Source: Maritalea mediterranea (GTDB lineage: Bacteria > Pseudomonadota > Alphaproteobacteria > Rhizobiales > Devosiaceae). From it: 64,000 bases of DNA. Each line of letters opens with the position of its first letter. The stretch's first letter is position 1. The stretch is from contig NZ_JAKGTI010000001.1 of assembly GCF_021568695.1 (NCBI RefSeq), positions 1,550,001-1,614,000 on the forward strand, written 5' to 3'. Positions 17,315-27,328 of the stretch are shown here, one piece after another. A program made the position numbers and the translations under genes. The notes below the pieces were generated by a model. It saw only the letters and a program-made list of their open reading frames with translations, searched no databases and was not told the DNA's origin.

Positions 17315-18481
17315 ATGTTATTCAGGAAGGCCTGCACATTCATTTGTGCCATCGGGTTGGTTTTGCTTGGTCTCTTAGGCGCAGCCTTTGCGCAGGTTGA
17401 ATTTGAAAGCCGCGCCGAATTTGCCATCCTAATGGATTATGAATCCGGCACGGTCCTCTACCAGAAGAACGCCGACAAGCCTATGGAACCAGCGTCCATG
17501 GCCAAGCTGATGACCATTGCGGTCGTGTTTGATCGTTTGAAATCTGGTCAGCTTAAAATGTCCGATGAGTTCTTTATTTCGGAAAAGGCTTGGCGCGAGG
17601 GCGGCGCGGCCTCTGGCGGCTCAACCATGTTTGCCGAACTCAATTCTAAAGTCAGCGTGGAAAATCTGATAAAATCAGTGATCATCCAGTCAGGGAATGA
17701 TGCAAGCATTGCCCTGGCCGAAGCCATTGGCGGTACGGAAGCTAGTTTTGCTCGCGTAATGAACGATAAAGCCGCAGAACTTGGCCTCGAAGATTCACAT
17801 TTCACCAACTCTACCGGCTTACCCGACGAAGACATGCATGTCACGGCACGTGACCTTGCCAACCTGGCGCGTTACATTATCAAAACCTATCCTGAATATT
17901 ACGACATGTTTGCTCAAGATGCGTTTGAATGGAATGGCATCAATCAACGCAACCGCAACACGCTGTTGGATGATGGGATTGGAGTTGATGGCCTGAAAAC
18001 CGGGCACACCGAATCTGCAGGTTATGGCATCGTTGCCTCAACAACTGAAGGAGGGCGCCGACTGGTGGCGGTCCTGCACGGCATGGAGAGCAAGAGCCAG
18101 CGCCAGGAAGAGGCCCGGAAATTGATCACGTGGGGAACGCGTACCTTTGAAAAGCTCGAGACCTTTGACGATGGTGAGCTTATCGGTGAAATTGGCGTAT
18201 ATGGCGGCGAAGTGCCCACGGTGGGCCTCATCGGCGATGGTCCCATAGATCTTTATGTGCCAAAAGGGTCGCGTCGCTGCCTCAGCGCCCGCATTGTCTA
18301 TCAGGGCCCCATCAAGCCTCCTGTGGATCGCGGTCAATATTTGGCCGATCTGCATGTATATTGTGATGAGAATCTGATTCAAAAAACGCCGCTTTATGCG
18401 GCAGAAACTGTAGAGCAGGGCGATCTGGTGCGGCGAGCAACGGACGCATTGAAAGAATTGACCCTAGGTTGGCTGAAATAG
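17315..18481 (+). CDS. D-alanyl-D-alanine carboxypeptidase (PBP5/6, DacC-type)
   Basis: The 388-residue protein has a signal peptide (cleavage near AAFAQ), then the three penicillin-binding motifs: SMAK with Ser61 nucleophile, SGN in IIQSGNDAS, and KTG in GLKTGHTESAGYG. Residues after about 270 match the PBP5 C-terminal beta-domain, and the last ~20 residues could form the amphipathic membrane anchor. It removes terminal D-Ala from peptidoglycan stem peptides in the periplasm. It sits between rlpA and tmk, an order common in alphaproteobacteria. Its 3' end is 20 nt before the chosen tmk start. Confidence 0.95.
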   Translation: MLFRKACTFICAIGLVLLGLLGAAFAQVEFESRAEFAILMDYESGTVLYQKNADKPMEPASMAKLMTIAVVFDRLKSGQLKMSDEFFISEKAWREGGAASGGSTMFAELNSKVSVENLIKSVIIQSGNDASIALAEAIGGTEASFARVMNDKAAELGLEDSHFTNSTGLPDEDMHVTARDLANLARYIIKTYPEYYDMFAQDAFEWNGINQRNRNTLLDDGIGVDGLKTGHTESAGYGIVASTTEGGRRLVAVLHGMESKSQRQEEARKLITWGTRTFEKLETFDDGELIGEIGVYGGEVPTVGLIGDGPIDLYVPKGSRRCLSARIVYQGPIKPPVDRGQYLADLHVYCDENLIQKTPLYAAETVEQGDLVRRATDALKELTLGWLK

Positions 18482-18501
18482 GCCGCAAGCAGAAAGTCAT
18501 T

Positions 18502-19158
18502 ATGCAGGCGCGATTTATCACATTTGAAGGCGGTGAAGGGGTGGGCAAATCCACTCAAATTCAACGCCTTGTCGCCAACCTTAACAAGCGCGGCATTGAA
18601 GCGGTGCGCACAAGAGAGCCCGGCGGCACCCCGCGGGCCGAGGCCATCCGCTCCTTTTTGCTGCAAGGCAAATCGGAAGAGTGGGGCCCCAGTGCCGAAG
18701 CAATTTTGTTTGCCGCGGCGCGGCTGGACCATGTCAACGCCATGATCCGTCCCAATTTGGAAAGCGACAAATGGGTCCTTTCGGACCGCTTTCACGATTC
18801 CACGCGCGCCTATCAGGGGTTGAATGGTGGCGTGCCCACCAAATTGATCAGTGCACTGGAACAACTGGCACTTGATGGCACCCAGCCCGACATGACAATT
18901 TTGATCGATATGGACCCTGAACTGGCCTTTGAACGGGTGCGCAAACGTGCGGCAGAGGACGGGCTGGACCTGCCGCCAGATCGTTATGAAAAGGAAAATC
19001 TCGATTGGCACCGCCAGTTGCGCCAGAATTTCCTCGATATTGCCCAACGGGAAGCCCAACGATTTGTGGTAATCGACGGTGATAAGTCCGCCAATGATCT
19101 GGAAAGCGCTATTTGGGAGGCCGTGGAAAACCGTTTTGCCAATGAGTTTGAGCACTAA
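18502..19158 (+). CDS. tmk: Thymidylate kinase
   Basis: The 218-residue protein phosphorylates dTMP to dTDP. The P-loop is GGEGVGKS (residues 10-17), followed by the DR(Y/F) motif as LSDRFHDSTRAYQG and the lid region RVRKRAAEDGLDLPPDRYE. I chose the ATG at 18502 (MQARFITFEGGEG); an in-frame TTG at 18469 would overlap the upstream gene and add eleven residues before the conserved start. The TAA overlaps the holB ATG by one base. Confidence 0.96.
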   Translation: MQARFITFEGGEGVGKSTQIQRLVANLNKRGIEAVRTREPGGTPRAEAIRSFLLQGKSEEWGPSAEAILFAAARLDHVNAMIRPNLESDKWVLSDRFHDSTRAYQGLNGGVPTKLISALEQLALDGTQPDMTILIDMDPELAFERVRKRAAEDGLDLPPDRYEKENLDWHRQLRQNFLDIAQREAQRFVVIDGDKSANDLESAIWEAVENRFANEFEH

Positions 19159-20207
19159 TGGCGGACACGGAACTAGAGCTGCAAGCAGACCAATTGTCCA
19201 ACGCGCCCTTGCCGGAGCAATCCACCGCGCTGTTTGGCCATCAAATCCAGTTTGAGCAGCTCTTGCACGCCTATGACACCAATAAGCTACATCATGCCTT
19301 CCTGATTGCTGGGCCGAAGGGTATCGGCAAATCCACTTTTGCTTATCATGTGGCGCGACAACTGTTCGCCAAGTCTGGCGATGAGCCGTTAGATCGCGTG
19401 GCCGAGCAGATGCAACAGGGGGCGTTCCCCAATCTCAAAGTCATTCGGCGCCAGAAAAACCCAAAAACCGGCAAGTTCGCGGCACAGATTTCGGTCAATG
19501 ATGTGCGCGACGCGGTGAAGTTTTTTCAAACCAGTGCGGCGCGTGCCGGCGTTCGTGTTTGCATCGTCGATTGCGTTGATGATTTCAACGCCAACGCGGC
19601 AAACGCTTTGCTTAAAACGCTTGAAGAGCCGCCGCAAAACGCGGTCTTTTTGCTGGTCACTCATCGGGTAGGCGGTGTGTTGCCCACCATTCGCTCCCGC
19701 TGCAATCTGCTGCCGCTGAAGCCGATCAGCGATCAGGATGTGCAGGCGGTGTTGAACCAGGCTGGCATCCACATGGACGGCGACGACCTCAACCAAATCC
19801 TGACCATTGCCAAAGGCCGGCCACGCAAAGCATTTGAGGCCCTTGAAGTGGCGGACAATCCGGCGCTGAGCGCGCTATTTGCTTGGTTGGAAGCGCCCGA
19901 TCAACATGGCGAAACCGCCATGCTGGAGTTGGCCGCGGCACTGGGCGACCCCAAAGCCGAACAGGTTTGGCAATTGGCCGTGGAAATGATTGACAATCAC
20001 GTGGCGGCGATTGCGAAATATCTCAGCGCACAGAATGCGCCGCGATCCCTGCTTGCCAAAGCCCTTACGGTATGGGAAAAGACCCAGGAATTGGTGGCCG
20101 AGCAGGCCATTTTCAATCTCGACAAGAAACAAACCATCACCATGGTGCTCGAACATATCCGTATGTTAAATCAGGCGGCCATGATGAATGAGCATCAAAC
20201 TGTTTAA
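19158..20207 (+). CDS. holB: DNA polymerase III delta-prime subunit
   Basis: The 349-residue clamp-loader subunit has a Walker-A-like [10 protein letters not shown], the [11 protein letters not shown] segment and the conserved [21 protein letters not shown] and [11 protein letters not shown] blocks of the delta-prime/gamma family. It begins at the TAATG junction with tmk and ends inside the region just upstream of metG, an arrangement conserved across Rhizobiales and Rhodobacterales. Length is normal for alphaproteobacteria. Confidence 0.95.
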   Translation: MADTELELQADQLSNAPLPEQSTALFGHQIQFEQLLHAYDTNKLHHAFLIAGPKGIGKSTFAYHVARQLFAKSGDEPLDRVAEQMQQGAFPNLKVIRRQKNPKTGKFAAQISVNDVRDAVKFFQTSAARAGVRVCIVDCVDDFNANAANALLKTLEEPPQNAVFLLVTHRVGGVLPTIRSRCNLLPLKPISDQDVQAVLNQAGIHMDGDDLNQILTIAKGRPRKAFEALEVADNPALSALFAWLEAPDQHGETAMLELAAALGDPKAEQVWQLAVEMIDNHVAAIAKYLSAQNAPRSLLAKALTVWEKTQELVAEQAIFNLDKKQTITMVLEHIRMLNQAAMMNEHQTV

Positions 20208-20223
20208 GCAAGACCCGAGGCTT

Positions 20224-21774
20224 ATGAGCGATAAATCCTATTATGTGACCACCGCAATTCATTATCCTAATGGCGTGCCGCATATCGGCCATGCCTATGA
20301 AATGGCGGGCGCGGATGCCATGGCCCGGTTTAAACGGCTTGATGGATATGATGTCAAATTTCTGACCGGGACAGACGAGCACGGCATTAAAATGGCGCAA
20401 ACAGCCGCGGCGCGGGGAATCACCCCAAAAGAACTGGCCGACGAAAACTCAGCTCAGTTTTTGCGGTTGGCCGATGCGCTGAACCTGTCCAATGACGATT
20501 TTATCCGCACCACAGAAGAGCGGCACAAAAAGGCGTCTCAAGCTATTTGGCAACGCATGCAGGACAAGGGCGACATCTATGAGGACATTTATGCCGGTTG
20601 GTATTCGGTGCGCGATGAAGCCTATTATGACGAAAGCGAGCTGACCAAAAACGAAGCGGGCAAAAAAATATCGCCTCAAGGCACGCCCGTGGAATGGGTT
20701 GAGGAGAAAAGCTTCTTCTTCCGCCTGTCTGCCTATAGCGACAAGCTGCTCGCTTTCTATGAGCAGCATCCGGAATTTATCGGCCCCAAAGCGCGCCGGA
20801 ACGAAATCACCTCATTCGTAAAGGGCGGCCTGCGCGACCTGTCCATTTCCCGCACCACCTTCGATTGGGGCATTCCCGTGCCTGATGCGCCGGAACATGT
20901 GATGTATGTTTGGGTCGATGCGCTGACCAACTATATCACCGCGCTCGGCTATCCCGATATTGACGGCGACGATTTCAAAAAGTTCTGGCCCGCCGACGTG
21001 CATGTGATCGGTAAGGACATTACCCGTTTCCACGCCATCTATTGGCCCGCCTTTTTGATGAGCGCCGATATTGATGTGCCGAAAAAAGTCTATGCTCACG
21101 GCTTTTTGACCGTGGACGGGCAGAAGATGTCCAAAAGCGTCGGCAATGTGGTCGATCCGTTTGAACTAATTGAAGAATTCGGGTCAGACGCCTTCCGCTT
21201 CTATTTCTTGCGCGAAGTGAATTTCGGCAATGATGGCGACTATAGCCACGAAAAATGCGTCAATCGCTGCAATGCCGATCTGGCGAACGATTTTGGCAAT
21301 CTTGCCCAACGCTCCTTGTCCATGATCGCCAAAAACTGCGACAGCAAAGTGCCCACGCCCGGTGAATTGACAGATGAAGACCAGGCGTTGCTGGACAGCA
21401 TTGCCCCGGCGCTTGAAGAAGCCCGCACCGCCATTGACGAGTGCTTGTTGCATGACGCCGTGGGCGCCATCTGGCAACGGGTGGGGGATGCCAACCGCTA
21501 TTTTGCCAGTCAGGAACCCTGGGTGCTGAAAAAGAGCGATCCGGCCCGCATGGAAACGGTGCTTTATGTGACCGCTGAAGCCATCCGCCGGCTGGCGATC
21601 GCGGCACAGGCATTTACGCCGATCGGCGCGGGCAAGTTTCTGGATATGCTGAACATTCCGGCCGACAAGCGCCAGTTTGCGCATATGAGCGAGGCTGAAA
21701 AGTTACAGCCCGGCACCGACTTGCCTCAACCAAGTCCTGTCTTTAAACGTTTCGAACATGAAGCGAAAGAATAG
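20224..21774 (+). CDS. metG: Methionyl-tRNA synthetase
   Basis: The 516-residue class I synthetase shows the HIGH-type motif HIGHAYE in [26 protein letters not shown], and KMSKS in [16 protein letters not shown]. It is of the shorter form without a C-terminal dimerisation domain and lacks the four-Cys zinc knuckle, as in many alphaproteobacteria. The start at 20224 ([17 protein letters not shown]) is preferred over an in-frame ATG at 20188 that overlaps holB. It supplies Met-tRNA for initiation and elongation. Confidence 0.97.
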   Translation: MSDKSYYVTTAIHYPNGVPHIGHAYEMAGADAMARFKRLDGYDVKFLTGTDEHGIKMAQTAAARGITPKELADENSAQFLRLADALNLSNDDFIRTTEERHKKASQAIWQRMQDKGDIYEDIYAGWYSVRDEAYYDESELTKNEAGKKISPQGTPVEWVEEKSFFFRLSAYSDKLLAFYEQHPEFIGPKARRNEITSFVKGGLRDLSISRTTFDWGIPVPDAPEHVMYVWVDALTNYITALGYPDIDGDDFKKFWPADVHVIGKDITRFHAIYWPAFLMSADIDVPKKVYAHGFLTVDGQKMSKSVGNVVDPFELIEEFGSDAFRFYFLREVNFGNDGDYSHEKCVNRCNADLANDFGNLAQRSLSMIAKNCDSKVPTPGELTDEDQALLDSIAPALEEARTAIDECLLHDAVGAIWQRVGDANRYFASQEPWVLKKSDPARMETVLYVTAEAIRRLAIAAQAFTPIGAGKFLDMLNIPADKRQFAHMSEAEKLQPGTDLPQPSPVFKRFEHEAKE

Positions 21775-21788
21775 AAGGCCGCGACTTT

Positions 21789-22565
21789 ATGCTTGTCGAT
21801 AGCCATTGCCACTTAGACTTTGACGCGCTGCAGGCCGACATTGACGGCGTGATGGCGCGCGCCAAAGAGGCGCGTGTGGAGCGCATGGTCACCATCTCCA
21901 CCCGCGTCAAAAAGTTCGATCAAATCAAGGCACTTGCGGAGAAATATCCGCACGTCTTTTGTTCCGTCGGCACCCATCCGCACAATGCCGATGAAGAGCT
22001 CGACATCAGTGTTGAGCAATTGGTGGAACTGTCCGCCTATGAAAAGTGTGTCGCCATTGGCGAAGCCGGGCTGGATTATTACTATGATAACGCCCCGCGC
22101 GAGGCCCAGGCAATCGGGTTCCGTCGCCATATCGAGGCCGCCCGAATCACCCAATTGCCGCTGGTGATCCACACGCGCGACGCCGATGACGATACAGCAC
22201 AGATTCTAAGCGACGAAACAGAGAAGGGGGGCTTCCCCTTTGTGCTGCACTGCTTTTCCGCCGGGGAAAAACTGGCGCTACACGGCATTGAGCTGGGCGG
22301 CTATGTGTCGTTCTCCGGCATTGCCACGTTCAAATCGGCGGCTTCTATCCTGGAAACCGCAAAAAAACTGCCGCTGGACCGCATTCTGGTGGAAACTGAC
22401 GCGCCTTATCTGGCGCCGGTACCGCATCGCGGCAAATCCAACGAGCCGTCTTTTGTGCGCCATACGGCCGAGCACCTGGCCACACAGCTTGGGCAAGATT
22501 TTGAAACGTTCGCCAAACAAACCACCGAGAATTTCGATCGATTATTTAATAAGGCGGTAAAGTGA
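21789..22565 (+). CDS. TatD family metal-dependent hydrolase
   Basis: The 258-residue TIM-barrel hydrolase has the metal motifs DSHCHLDF at the N-terminus, AIGEAGLDYYYD, PLVIHTRDADDD, FVLHCFSAG and VETDAPYLAPVPHRGKSNEP. TatD proteins are 3'-5' exonucleases or deoxyribonucleases acting in the cytoplasm. It follows metG by 14 nt and overlaps the MBL-fold gene by 4 nt (GTGA), so all three are probably one transcript. Confidence 0.94.
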   Translation: MLVDSHCHLDFDALQADIDGVMARAKEARVERMVTISTRVKKFDQIKALAEKYPHVFCSVGTHPHNADEELDISVEQLVELSAYEKCVAIGEAGLDYYYDNAPREAQAIGFRRHIEAARITQLPLVIHTRDADDDTAQILSDETEKGGFPFVLHCFSAGEKLALHGIELGGYVSFSGIATFKSAASILETAKKLPLDRILVETDAPYLAPVPHRGKSNEPSFVRHTAEHLATQLGQDFETFAKQTTENFDRLFNKAVK

Positions 22566-23383
22566 CCCAGCACAACAAGCCAAAAATTGTTGCAACAATT
22601 CTCGGCTGTGGGTCATCCGGCGGCGTGCCGCGTGTGGGCGGTCATTGGGGCGATTGTGATCCCAACAACCCGAAAAACCGGCGTCGGCGTTGCTCTTTGC
22701 TCCTGCAGGGTTTCTACGAGGAAGGCGGGCCCGCAACCAATGTGTTGATCGACACCGGTTGCGATATCCGCGAGCAATTGCTCGATGCTGGTATTTCCAG
22801 CCTCGATGCCGTGTTTTACACGCATGAACATGCAGACCACACCCACGGCATAGATGATTTGCGCGTGCTGGCGCTGAATGATCGCAAACGCGTCGACGTC
22901 TATGCTTCCAAAGCCACGTTCGCGCGCCTGAACACCGCCTTTGACTATTGTTTTAGCGCCCCGCCCCACAGCCCTTATCCGCCAATTTTGAACGGCCATG
23001 AGATGGAAGCGGGTGACGTAATCACCATCGAAGGTGAGGGTGCACCAATCCGTCTCTCCGCCTTTGATCAGGAACATGGCAGCATCCGCTCGCTTGGTTT
23101 CCGTATAGGTAACCTGGCCTATTCCTGTGACGTATCAGACATTCCAAAATCGTCATATGAAGCGCTGTCCGGGCTTGAGTGCTGGATTATCGACGCGCTG
23201 CGGCGCAACCCGCATCCCAGCCATTTCAACCTTGAAGACGCGTTGCACTGGATTGAGCATATGAAGCCGAAGCGCGCCGTGCTCACCAATATGCATATTG
23301 ATCTGGATTATCAGCAGGTGCTGGACGAAACGCCAGGCCATGTTGAGCCGGCATTTGATGGTATGCAAATCGAGATCAGCTAG
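22562..23383 (+). CDS. MBL-fold metallohydrolase, PhnP-like
   Basis: The 273-residue protein has the metallo-beta-lactamase motif THEHADHTHGIDD and an N-terminal LGCGSSGGVPRVGGHWGDCD, which matches the PhnP/phosphodiesterase-like branch usually found next to tatD in alphaproteobacteria. The remaining metal ligands are likely in FDQEHG, YSCDVSD and the final NMHID. It starts at GTG 22562, overlapping the tatD stop. Probable cyclic-nucleotide or phosphodiester hydrolase; substrate not known. Confidence 0.9.
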   Translation: MTQHNKPKIVATILGCGSSGGVPRVGGHWGDCDPNNPKNRRRRCSLLLQGFYEEGGPATNVLIDTGCDIREQLLDAGISSLDAVFYTHEHADHTHGIDDLRVLALNDRKRVDVYASKATFARLNTAFDYCFSAPPHSPYPPILNGHEMEAGDVITIEGEGAPIRLSAFDQEHGSIRSLGFRIGNLAYSCDVSDIPKSSYEALSGLECWIIDALRRNPHPSHFNLEDALHWIEHMKPKRAVLTNMHIDLDYQQVLDETPGHVEPAFDGMQIEIS

Positions 23384-23389
23384 TCTCAG

Positions 23390-24170
23390 CTAAGCGCAAT
23401 GCAGACACAATGGTTTCATCGTCTGGAAACCGAACCTTCGATAAAGGTGCTCAGCGCTGCTGTCCGCATCGGCCTCCAGCATGATGTCCATTGTCGGATC
23501 AATGCCACGCACATGTTGAATGGCAACGCCAACAGACTGCGGCAAAAGCCTTGGCCGCAATAGTCAGGATGCGTCTCCACATTCTGAAACCGCGCAACGC
23601 CATCATGATATAATAGGCCCAGATCCGCCACCAGGCGCTCACCAACAAAGGCACCCAGCCAAATCCCATGCTTTTGTTCGACAAGCCGACGTAAAACTAC
23701 AAAGCCGCTTCCTGAGCACAGCTTTATCTTCCAGCGTGTAACCATCGCCGGAAACCATCTCTTGAAACGCGAAGACTTGACGCCAATCCTTTTCGCCGTC
23801 AATCGACCGAACGGTCTCTAGCTTTGGCGCTTCTGGCAATATTTGCGCCATCGGAAAATGCAAACCAGACGTTGTGTCCAGCTCATAACCCAAATCTTCA
23901 AACTCAGCCAAGAGCTGAAATGTTGGCGCCGCATCACAATACTAAACAATCGCCACATGATTAAGCGCGTCGCCAAAAGCTTTATTGAATGCGGAAATCA
24001 ATCGCGCCGGTCTCTTAATACCCGAGTCCCGCACAATCATAAAATTGCCCCAATAAAAATCAGGCAGGTGTGGCGTGCGCACAATCAAGAAATCATCAAT
24101 GCCATTGGGTATGCGTTTCCGTGGGCAGCAAAAACAAATCGCTGGCAAAAATGTTGGACGTCAGTTTCAT
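23390..24170 (-). pseudogene. Decayed GNAT N-acetyltransferase gene
   Basis: Piecing frames together gives a GNAT protein of about 260 residues. It starts at an ATG at 24170 (MKLTSNIFASDLF), shifts frame near 24120 into DDFLIVRTPHLPDFYWGNFMIV, hits an in-frame TAG at 23942-23944, and continues as YCDAAPTFQLLAEFEDLGYELD. It shifts near 23700 into EQKHGIWLGAF and HPDYCGQGFCRSLLA, then shifts back near 23530 to end with ADADSSAEHLYRRFGFQ, the classical GNAT terminus. Three frameshifts and one nonsense codon make it non-functional. It lies next to the IS30 element, at the start of the accessory region. Confidence 0.8.
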
Positions 24171-24354
24171 GAGGACATCATAATGCGATTTGAGGCGCAT
24201 GTCAGTCTCGACGCGGTAGAATGAACTGGCCGACAATCAAGCGAAAGGTGGCGACGTAATGTATTTCCCTGACAACCCATTGGATTAGCTATACAATAAA
24301 AGTTCCATAATATATATTATACGAATTATGTATGTTAGCGGGTGTGCGCTACCT

Positions 24355-25445
24355 TGAAGTGCGACTTTTGTTTGAAAACAATAAGTTATCAAACGGAGGG
24401 ATTATGCCATGGGACAAGCTTATTCGCAACTCACCCTTGAAGAGCGTCGCAAGATTGAACGCTGGCGCCATGCACGCGTATCTGTTGATGAAATCGCAAA
24501 GACCTTAAATCGTCACCGATCAACAATATTTCGAGAGCTACGACGCAATTATTTTTTGGATCCTGAGTTACCAGATGTGAAAGGCTATTTTGCGGTTGCA
24601 GCACAAACGCGTTCATCAAATAGACGTACTCAGCAACAAAAACTGATCAAGTTTCCTGATCTATGCCGCCGCATTGTAGAGAAGATAAAAATTGGCTGGA
24701 CGCCAGAGCAAATTGCCAACCGCATGATTTTTGAAAACATACAACCAAGAGTCTGCCAGGAAACAATCTATCGCTACATTTATTCTGAAACTGGCATGGA
24801 ACAAGAATTATGGTGGTATTTGCCCCTGCACCGCAAATCACGCTTACCCCGTAGAGCGCGAAAGAAGTTACCGTCTAAATTCCATCGTGACGTCAGTATT
24901 TTATTCCGTCCCGAGGCTGTCGCCCATCGCAGTCAATTTGGGCACTGGGAAGGCGATTTGATGCTGTTTAAGCAACATTTTGGTCAAGGCAATGTCACCT
25001 CGCTTGTGGAGCGTGTCAGTCGATTTACTGTGCTGTTGCGCAACTCGAGTAAACACACAAACCCTGTGATGAAAAAGATCGCTTCAGCGATAGGCTCCCT
25101 CCCCTTTATTGCGCGCCGCTCTATCACGTTTGACCGCGGTACCGAATTTGTATCCTGGCCGCACCTGCAATCGGAAATCGGGACACAAGCCTGGTTTTGT
25201 GATCCATCAGCACCTTGGCAAAAGGGCACGGTAGAAAACACCAATAGAAGAATAAGGCGATGGCTACCTCGCCAAATCAACCTCAAAGCGATCACAGATC
25301 ATGAATTGAAAATGATCTGTGATCGCCTCAACCAAACACCGAGGAAATGTCTTGGGTGGAAAACGCCTGCCGAAGTGTTCAAAGAAAAGATGCTGGAGCA
25401 AGCCGAACGAACGCGTTAAAAAAGGAGAACAAAAGTCGCACCTCA
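24355..25445 (+). mobile_element. IS30-family insertion sequence, about 1.09 kb
   Basis: Terminal inverted repeats TGAAGTGCGACTTTTGTT (24355-24372) and AACAAAAGTCGCACCTCA (25428-25445) match at 17 of 18 positions and flank a single intact IS30 transposase. Some further similarity (CGCTA near both ends) suggests that the true ends could lie about 10 nt further out. I could not define a target duplication with certainty. Confidence 0.8.
24409..25419 (+). CDS. IS30 family transposase
   Basis: The 336-residue transposase has the IS30 helix-turn-helix (YSQLTLEERRKIERWR, then VDEIAKTLNRHRSTIFRELRRN) and a DDE domain: first Asp in GHWEGDLM, second in ITFDRGTEF, Glu in GTVENTNRRIRRWLP. The reading frame is complete, so the element may still be active. 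It lies entirely between the two inverted repeats. It is the only intact IS in the window. Confidence 0.96.
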   Translation: MGQAYSQLTLEERRKIERWRHARVSVDEIAKTLNRHRSTIFRELRRNYFLDPELPDVKGYFAVAAQTRSSNRRTQQQKLIKFPDLCRRIVEKIKIGWTPEQIANRMIFENIQPRVCQETIYRYIYSETGMEQELWWYLPLHRKSRLPRRARKKLPSKFHRDVSILFRPEAVAHRSQFGHWEGDLMLFKQHFGQGNVTSLVERVSRFTVLLRNSSKHTNPVMKKIASAIGSLPFIARRSITFDRGTEFVSWPHLQSEIGTQAWFCDPSAPWQKGTVENTNRRIRRWLPRQINLKAITDHELKMICDRLNQTPRKCLGWKTPAEVFKEKMLEQAERTR

Positions 25446-25707
25446 CTTAGCGGTCACACAAGTTGACAATTGAGAACAGCCATCCGGGCATTGAGCAACA
25501 TTCGGTAGTTATGGGCTCAATGCTGTCATTTGGCATCAGGGTTTTGTCTTTGACCCAATTCCCAAAAGCGGACATTGAATGGGGTGGATCTAGTTCTCCC
25601 AAACAAGAGGTTAAAACACTTCATCGAATGAATTGACTTTGGTCTGCTGGGTGCCGATTGCGTCGGTGGCGGATGAGTTGTCCGACCCTTTGATGGTTTT
25701 ATAAAAG
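25446..25707. other. Non-coding flank of the IS element
   Basis: 262 nt with no credible gene, RNA or strong hairpin. The segment separates the IS30 end from the 3' end of the AlkD-like gene. Confidence 0.5.
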
Positions 25708-26409
25708 TTAGACCAACCCAAGCTTTTTCTGAACATACTCAGCGTTAAGGTGTTTCGATACATCCATTGGATCGCATCGGCCATCTGGATCAAAGTCAAT
25801 TGGGCCGATTTTATTCGCGACCATTAAGGCGGCTGCGTTTAAGGTCGCGGTGCGTTTGCCCATCCCCATTAGAGCAGCGGCCATCGCCATGAGCACATTG
25901 ACGCTTTGGTTGCTGTAACGCTTATCTATTTTTTCGACGTGGGTAAGAAAATATCCCTCGCTAGGTGCACTCTTGCGCTTGTCCTTGGATATTTCATACA
26001 GCAAGCCGTAACCACAACGCACTCGTTGATGGTCGTCACTTTCGATCCATTTATCTGCCAACTCCACAACAAAAGGCGTTTTCGCCAATTTCGCATCACA
26101 AGAAGAAAAAACATGTGCCAAATATCCACCATTCAACTGCTCCACTTGGCGCTCGGCTTGCTCGATGGTTATCATTTTTGGGTCATCAATAAGCAACGAC
26201 AGGATTTTCATTTCATAAATGTCAGTGTGCCAGAGCTCGTCGGCGAGATCCGCGTCGCGACCTATAGTTTTGGCAAATTTTCGCAATCGCGTAAGGCCGA
26301 TGCCGAAGCTTTTCAGGCCGCCAGACTTGTCGACATGCTTTTGCCAATGCGCGATGCCACGTTCATCTTGGTTCGACTGCAAAAATTCAAGGATGTTCAA
26401 CTTGTTCAT
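25708..26409 (-). CDS. DNA alkylation repair protein (AlkD-like HEAT-repeat)
   Basis: The 233-residue protein looks like the AlkD/DNA-alkylation-repair family of HEAT-like repeat glycosylases. Recognisable pieces are GIGLTRLRKFAKTIGRDADLADELWHT near the start, EMKILSLLIDDPK, the AKTPFVVELADKWI stretch and the NVLMAMAAALMGMGKR near the end. Such proteins excise N3- and N7-alkylated purines without base flipping. The gene stands alone, in opposite orientation to its neighbours. Whether the glycosylase residues are all present cannot be judged by eye. Confidence 0.72.
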   Translation of the reverse strand: MNKLNILEFLQSNQDERGIAHWQKHVDKSGGLKSFGIGLTRLRKFAKTIGRDADLADELWHTDIYEMKILSLLIDDPKMITIEQAERQVEQLNGGYLAHVFSSCDAKLAKTPFVVELADKWIESDDHQRVRCGYGLLYEISKDKRKSAPSEGYFLTHVEKIDKRYSNQSVNVLMAMAAALMGMGKRTATLNAAALMVANKIGPIDFDPDGRCDPMDVSKHLNAEYVQKKLGLV

Positions 26410-26552
26410 GCCGTGCGCCTCGCCACTTGATTGCTTTCAGTATGCACCTAATGGCTCGATATGGACATAACAGCCATACAAATTATTGTAACACTAAGTT
26501 CGACCGCATTTCGCTTTGTTGAAAAATAATTGGTATTGCCCTAAGCTATCTC

Positions 26553-26909
26553 ATGCCAAGATTTTCTGATCATGATGATTATATAGCAGCAGCGCCCGAA
26601 CAGTTCCGTCCGCTTTTGGAGCAAGTGCGCAAGCAATTGGCACGAGCCCTCCCAGACGCGGAAGAGCGAATTATGTATGACATGCCAGGTTTTGCGATTG
26701 GGGGCTCAATTGTCGCCGGCTATGCGGCCTTCAGCAAACAATGCGGATTGTATGTCAGCAAAGGTGCCATAGCATTACATGAAAAAGACATCACCAGTGC
26801 GGGTCTCAAGGCGAGCAAGACAGGCGTGACTTTCACAACTCGTCAACCCATTGCGGATGAACTAGTTAAAAAGCTGGCGATCTCCTCGCGTAAGGAACTT
26901 CAACTCTAG
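26553..26909 (+). CDS. DUF1801 domain protein (YdhG-like)
   Basis: The 118-residue protein is a DUF1801 member: YIAAAPEQFRPLLEQVRKQLARALPDAEERIMYDMPGF is the family pattern, followed by the conserved beta-strand region VAGYAAFSKQCGLYV. Some relatives are described as frataxin-like iron chaperones; function here is unknown. No operon partners: the upstream AlkD gene is divergent and the downstream 400 nt are empty. Confidence 0.78.
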   Translation: MPRFSDHDDYIAAAPEQFRPLLEQVRKQLARALPDAEERIMYDMPGFAIGGSIVAGYAAFSKQCGLYVSKGAIALHEKDITSAGLKASKTGVTFTTRQPIADELVKKLAISSRKELQL

Positions 26910-27328
26910 AATTCAAGCTCAACGTCGTTCTCACTGTTTGTAACCATATTAATCTGCTACATCCCAAGAGCTGCCATTCGTGCCATTTGTTTTGAATTCC
27001 TCCAAGCTGCAATGGACGTACTATGCCAAAAGCGAACATGAACGCTCGGCGAGTTGTCGCAGGGGTATGTGATGAAAAGGCTTCGACCTCTTGTACTGGC
27101 TTGAACGTCTACTGTCCCATCACACAGACCTATCGTAGGCGCGTGCTTGTGCCGGATGACCCACCCATCCATTCGATCGCGAGACAATCCGCGTGCTTTC
27201 TTCCCCGATTTTATTCTTTATTAACGCAGTAAAAATTTTAGGGCTTAGAGCTGCTAAATTTCATTGTCTTTTAGGACACGTTTGGCAGTATCCCCGAAAA
27301 AACATACAACGGTTTTGAAGAGGGCAAT
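26910..27328. other. Intergenic region, possible gene remnant
   Basis: 419 nt with no convincing gene. A short - strand stretch near 26957-27060 reads RFWHSTSIAAWRN, faintly like an antibiotic-biosynthesis monooxygenase domain, without a sensible start or domain around it. A 21-nt stretch at 26960-26980 recurs with three changes at 34172-34192. Confidence 0.4.

Noticed and set aside
18394-19155. 253-codon - strand frame over tmk
   Set aside because: Shadow of tmk, which has clear motifs.
26957-27187. 76-codon - strand frame with faint monooxygenase-like RFWHSTSIAAWRN
   Set aside because: Too short and without start context; kept only as a possible remnant.
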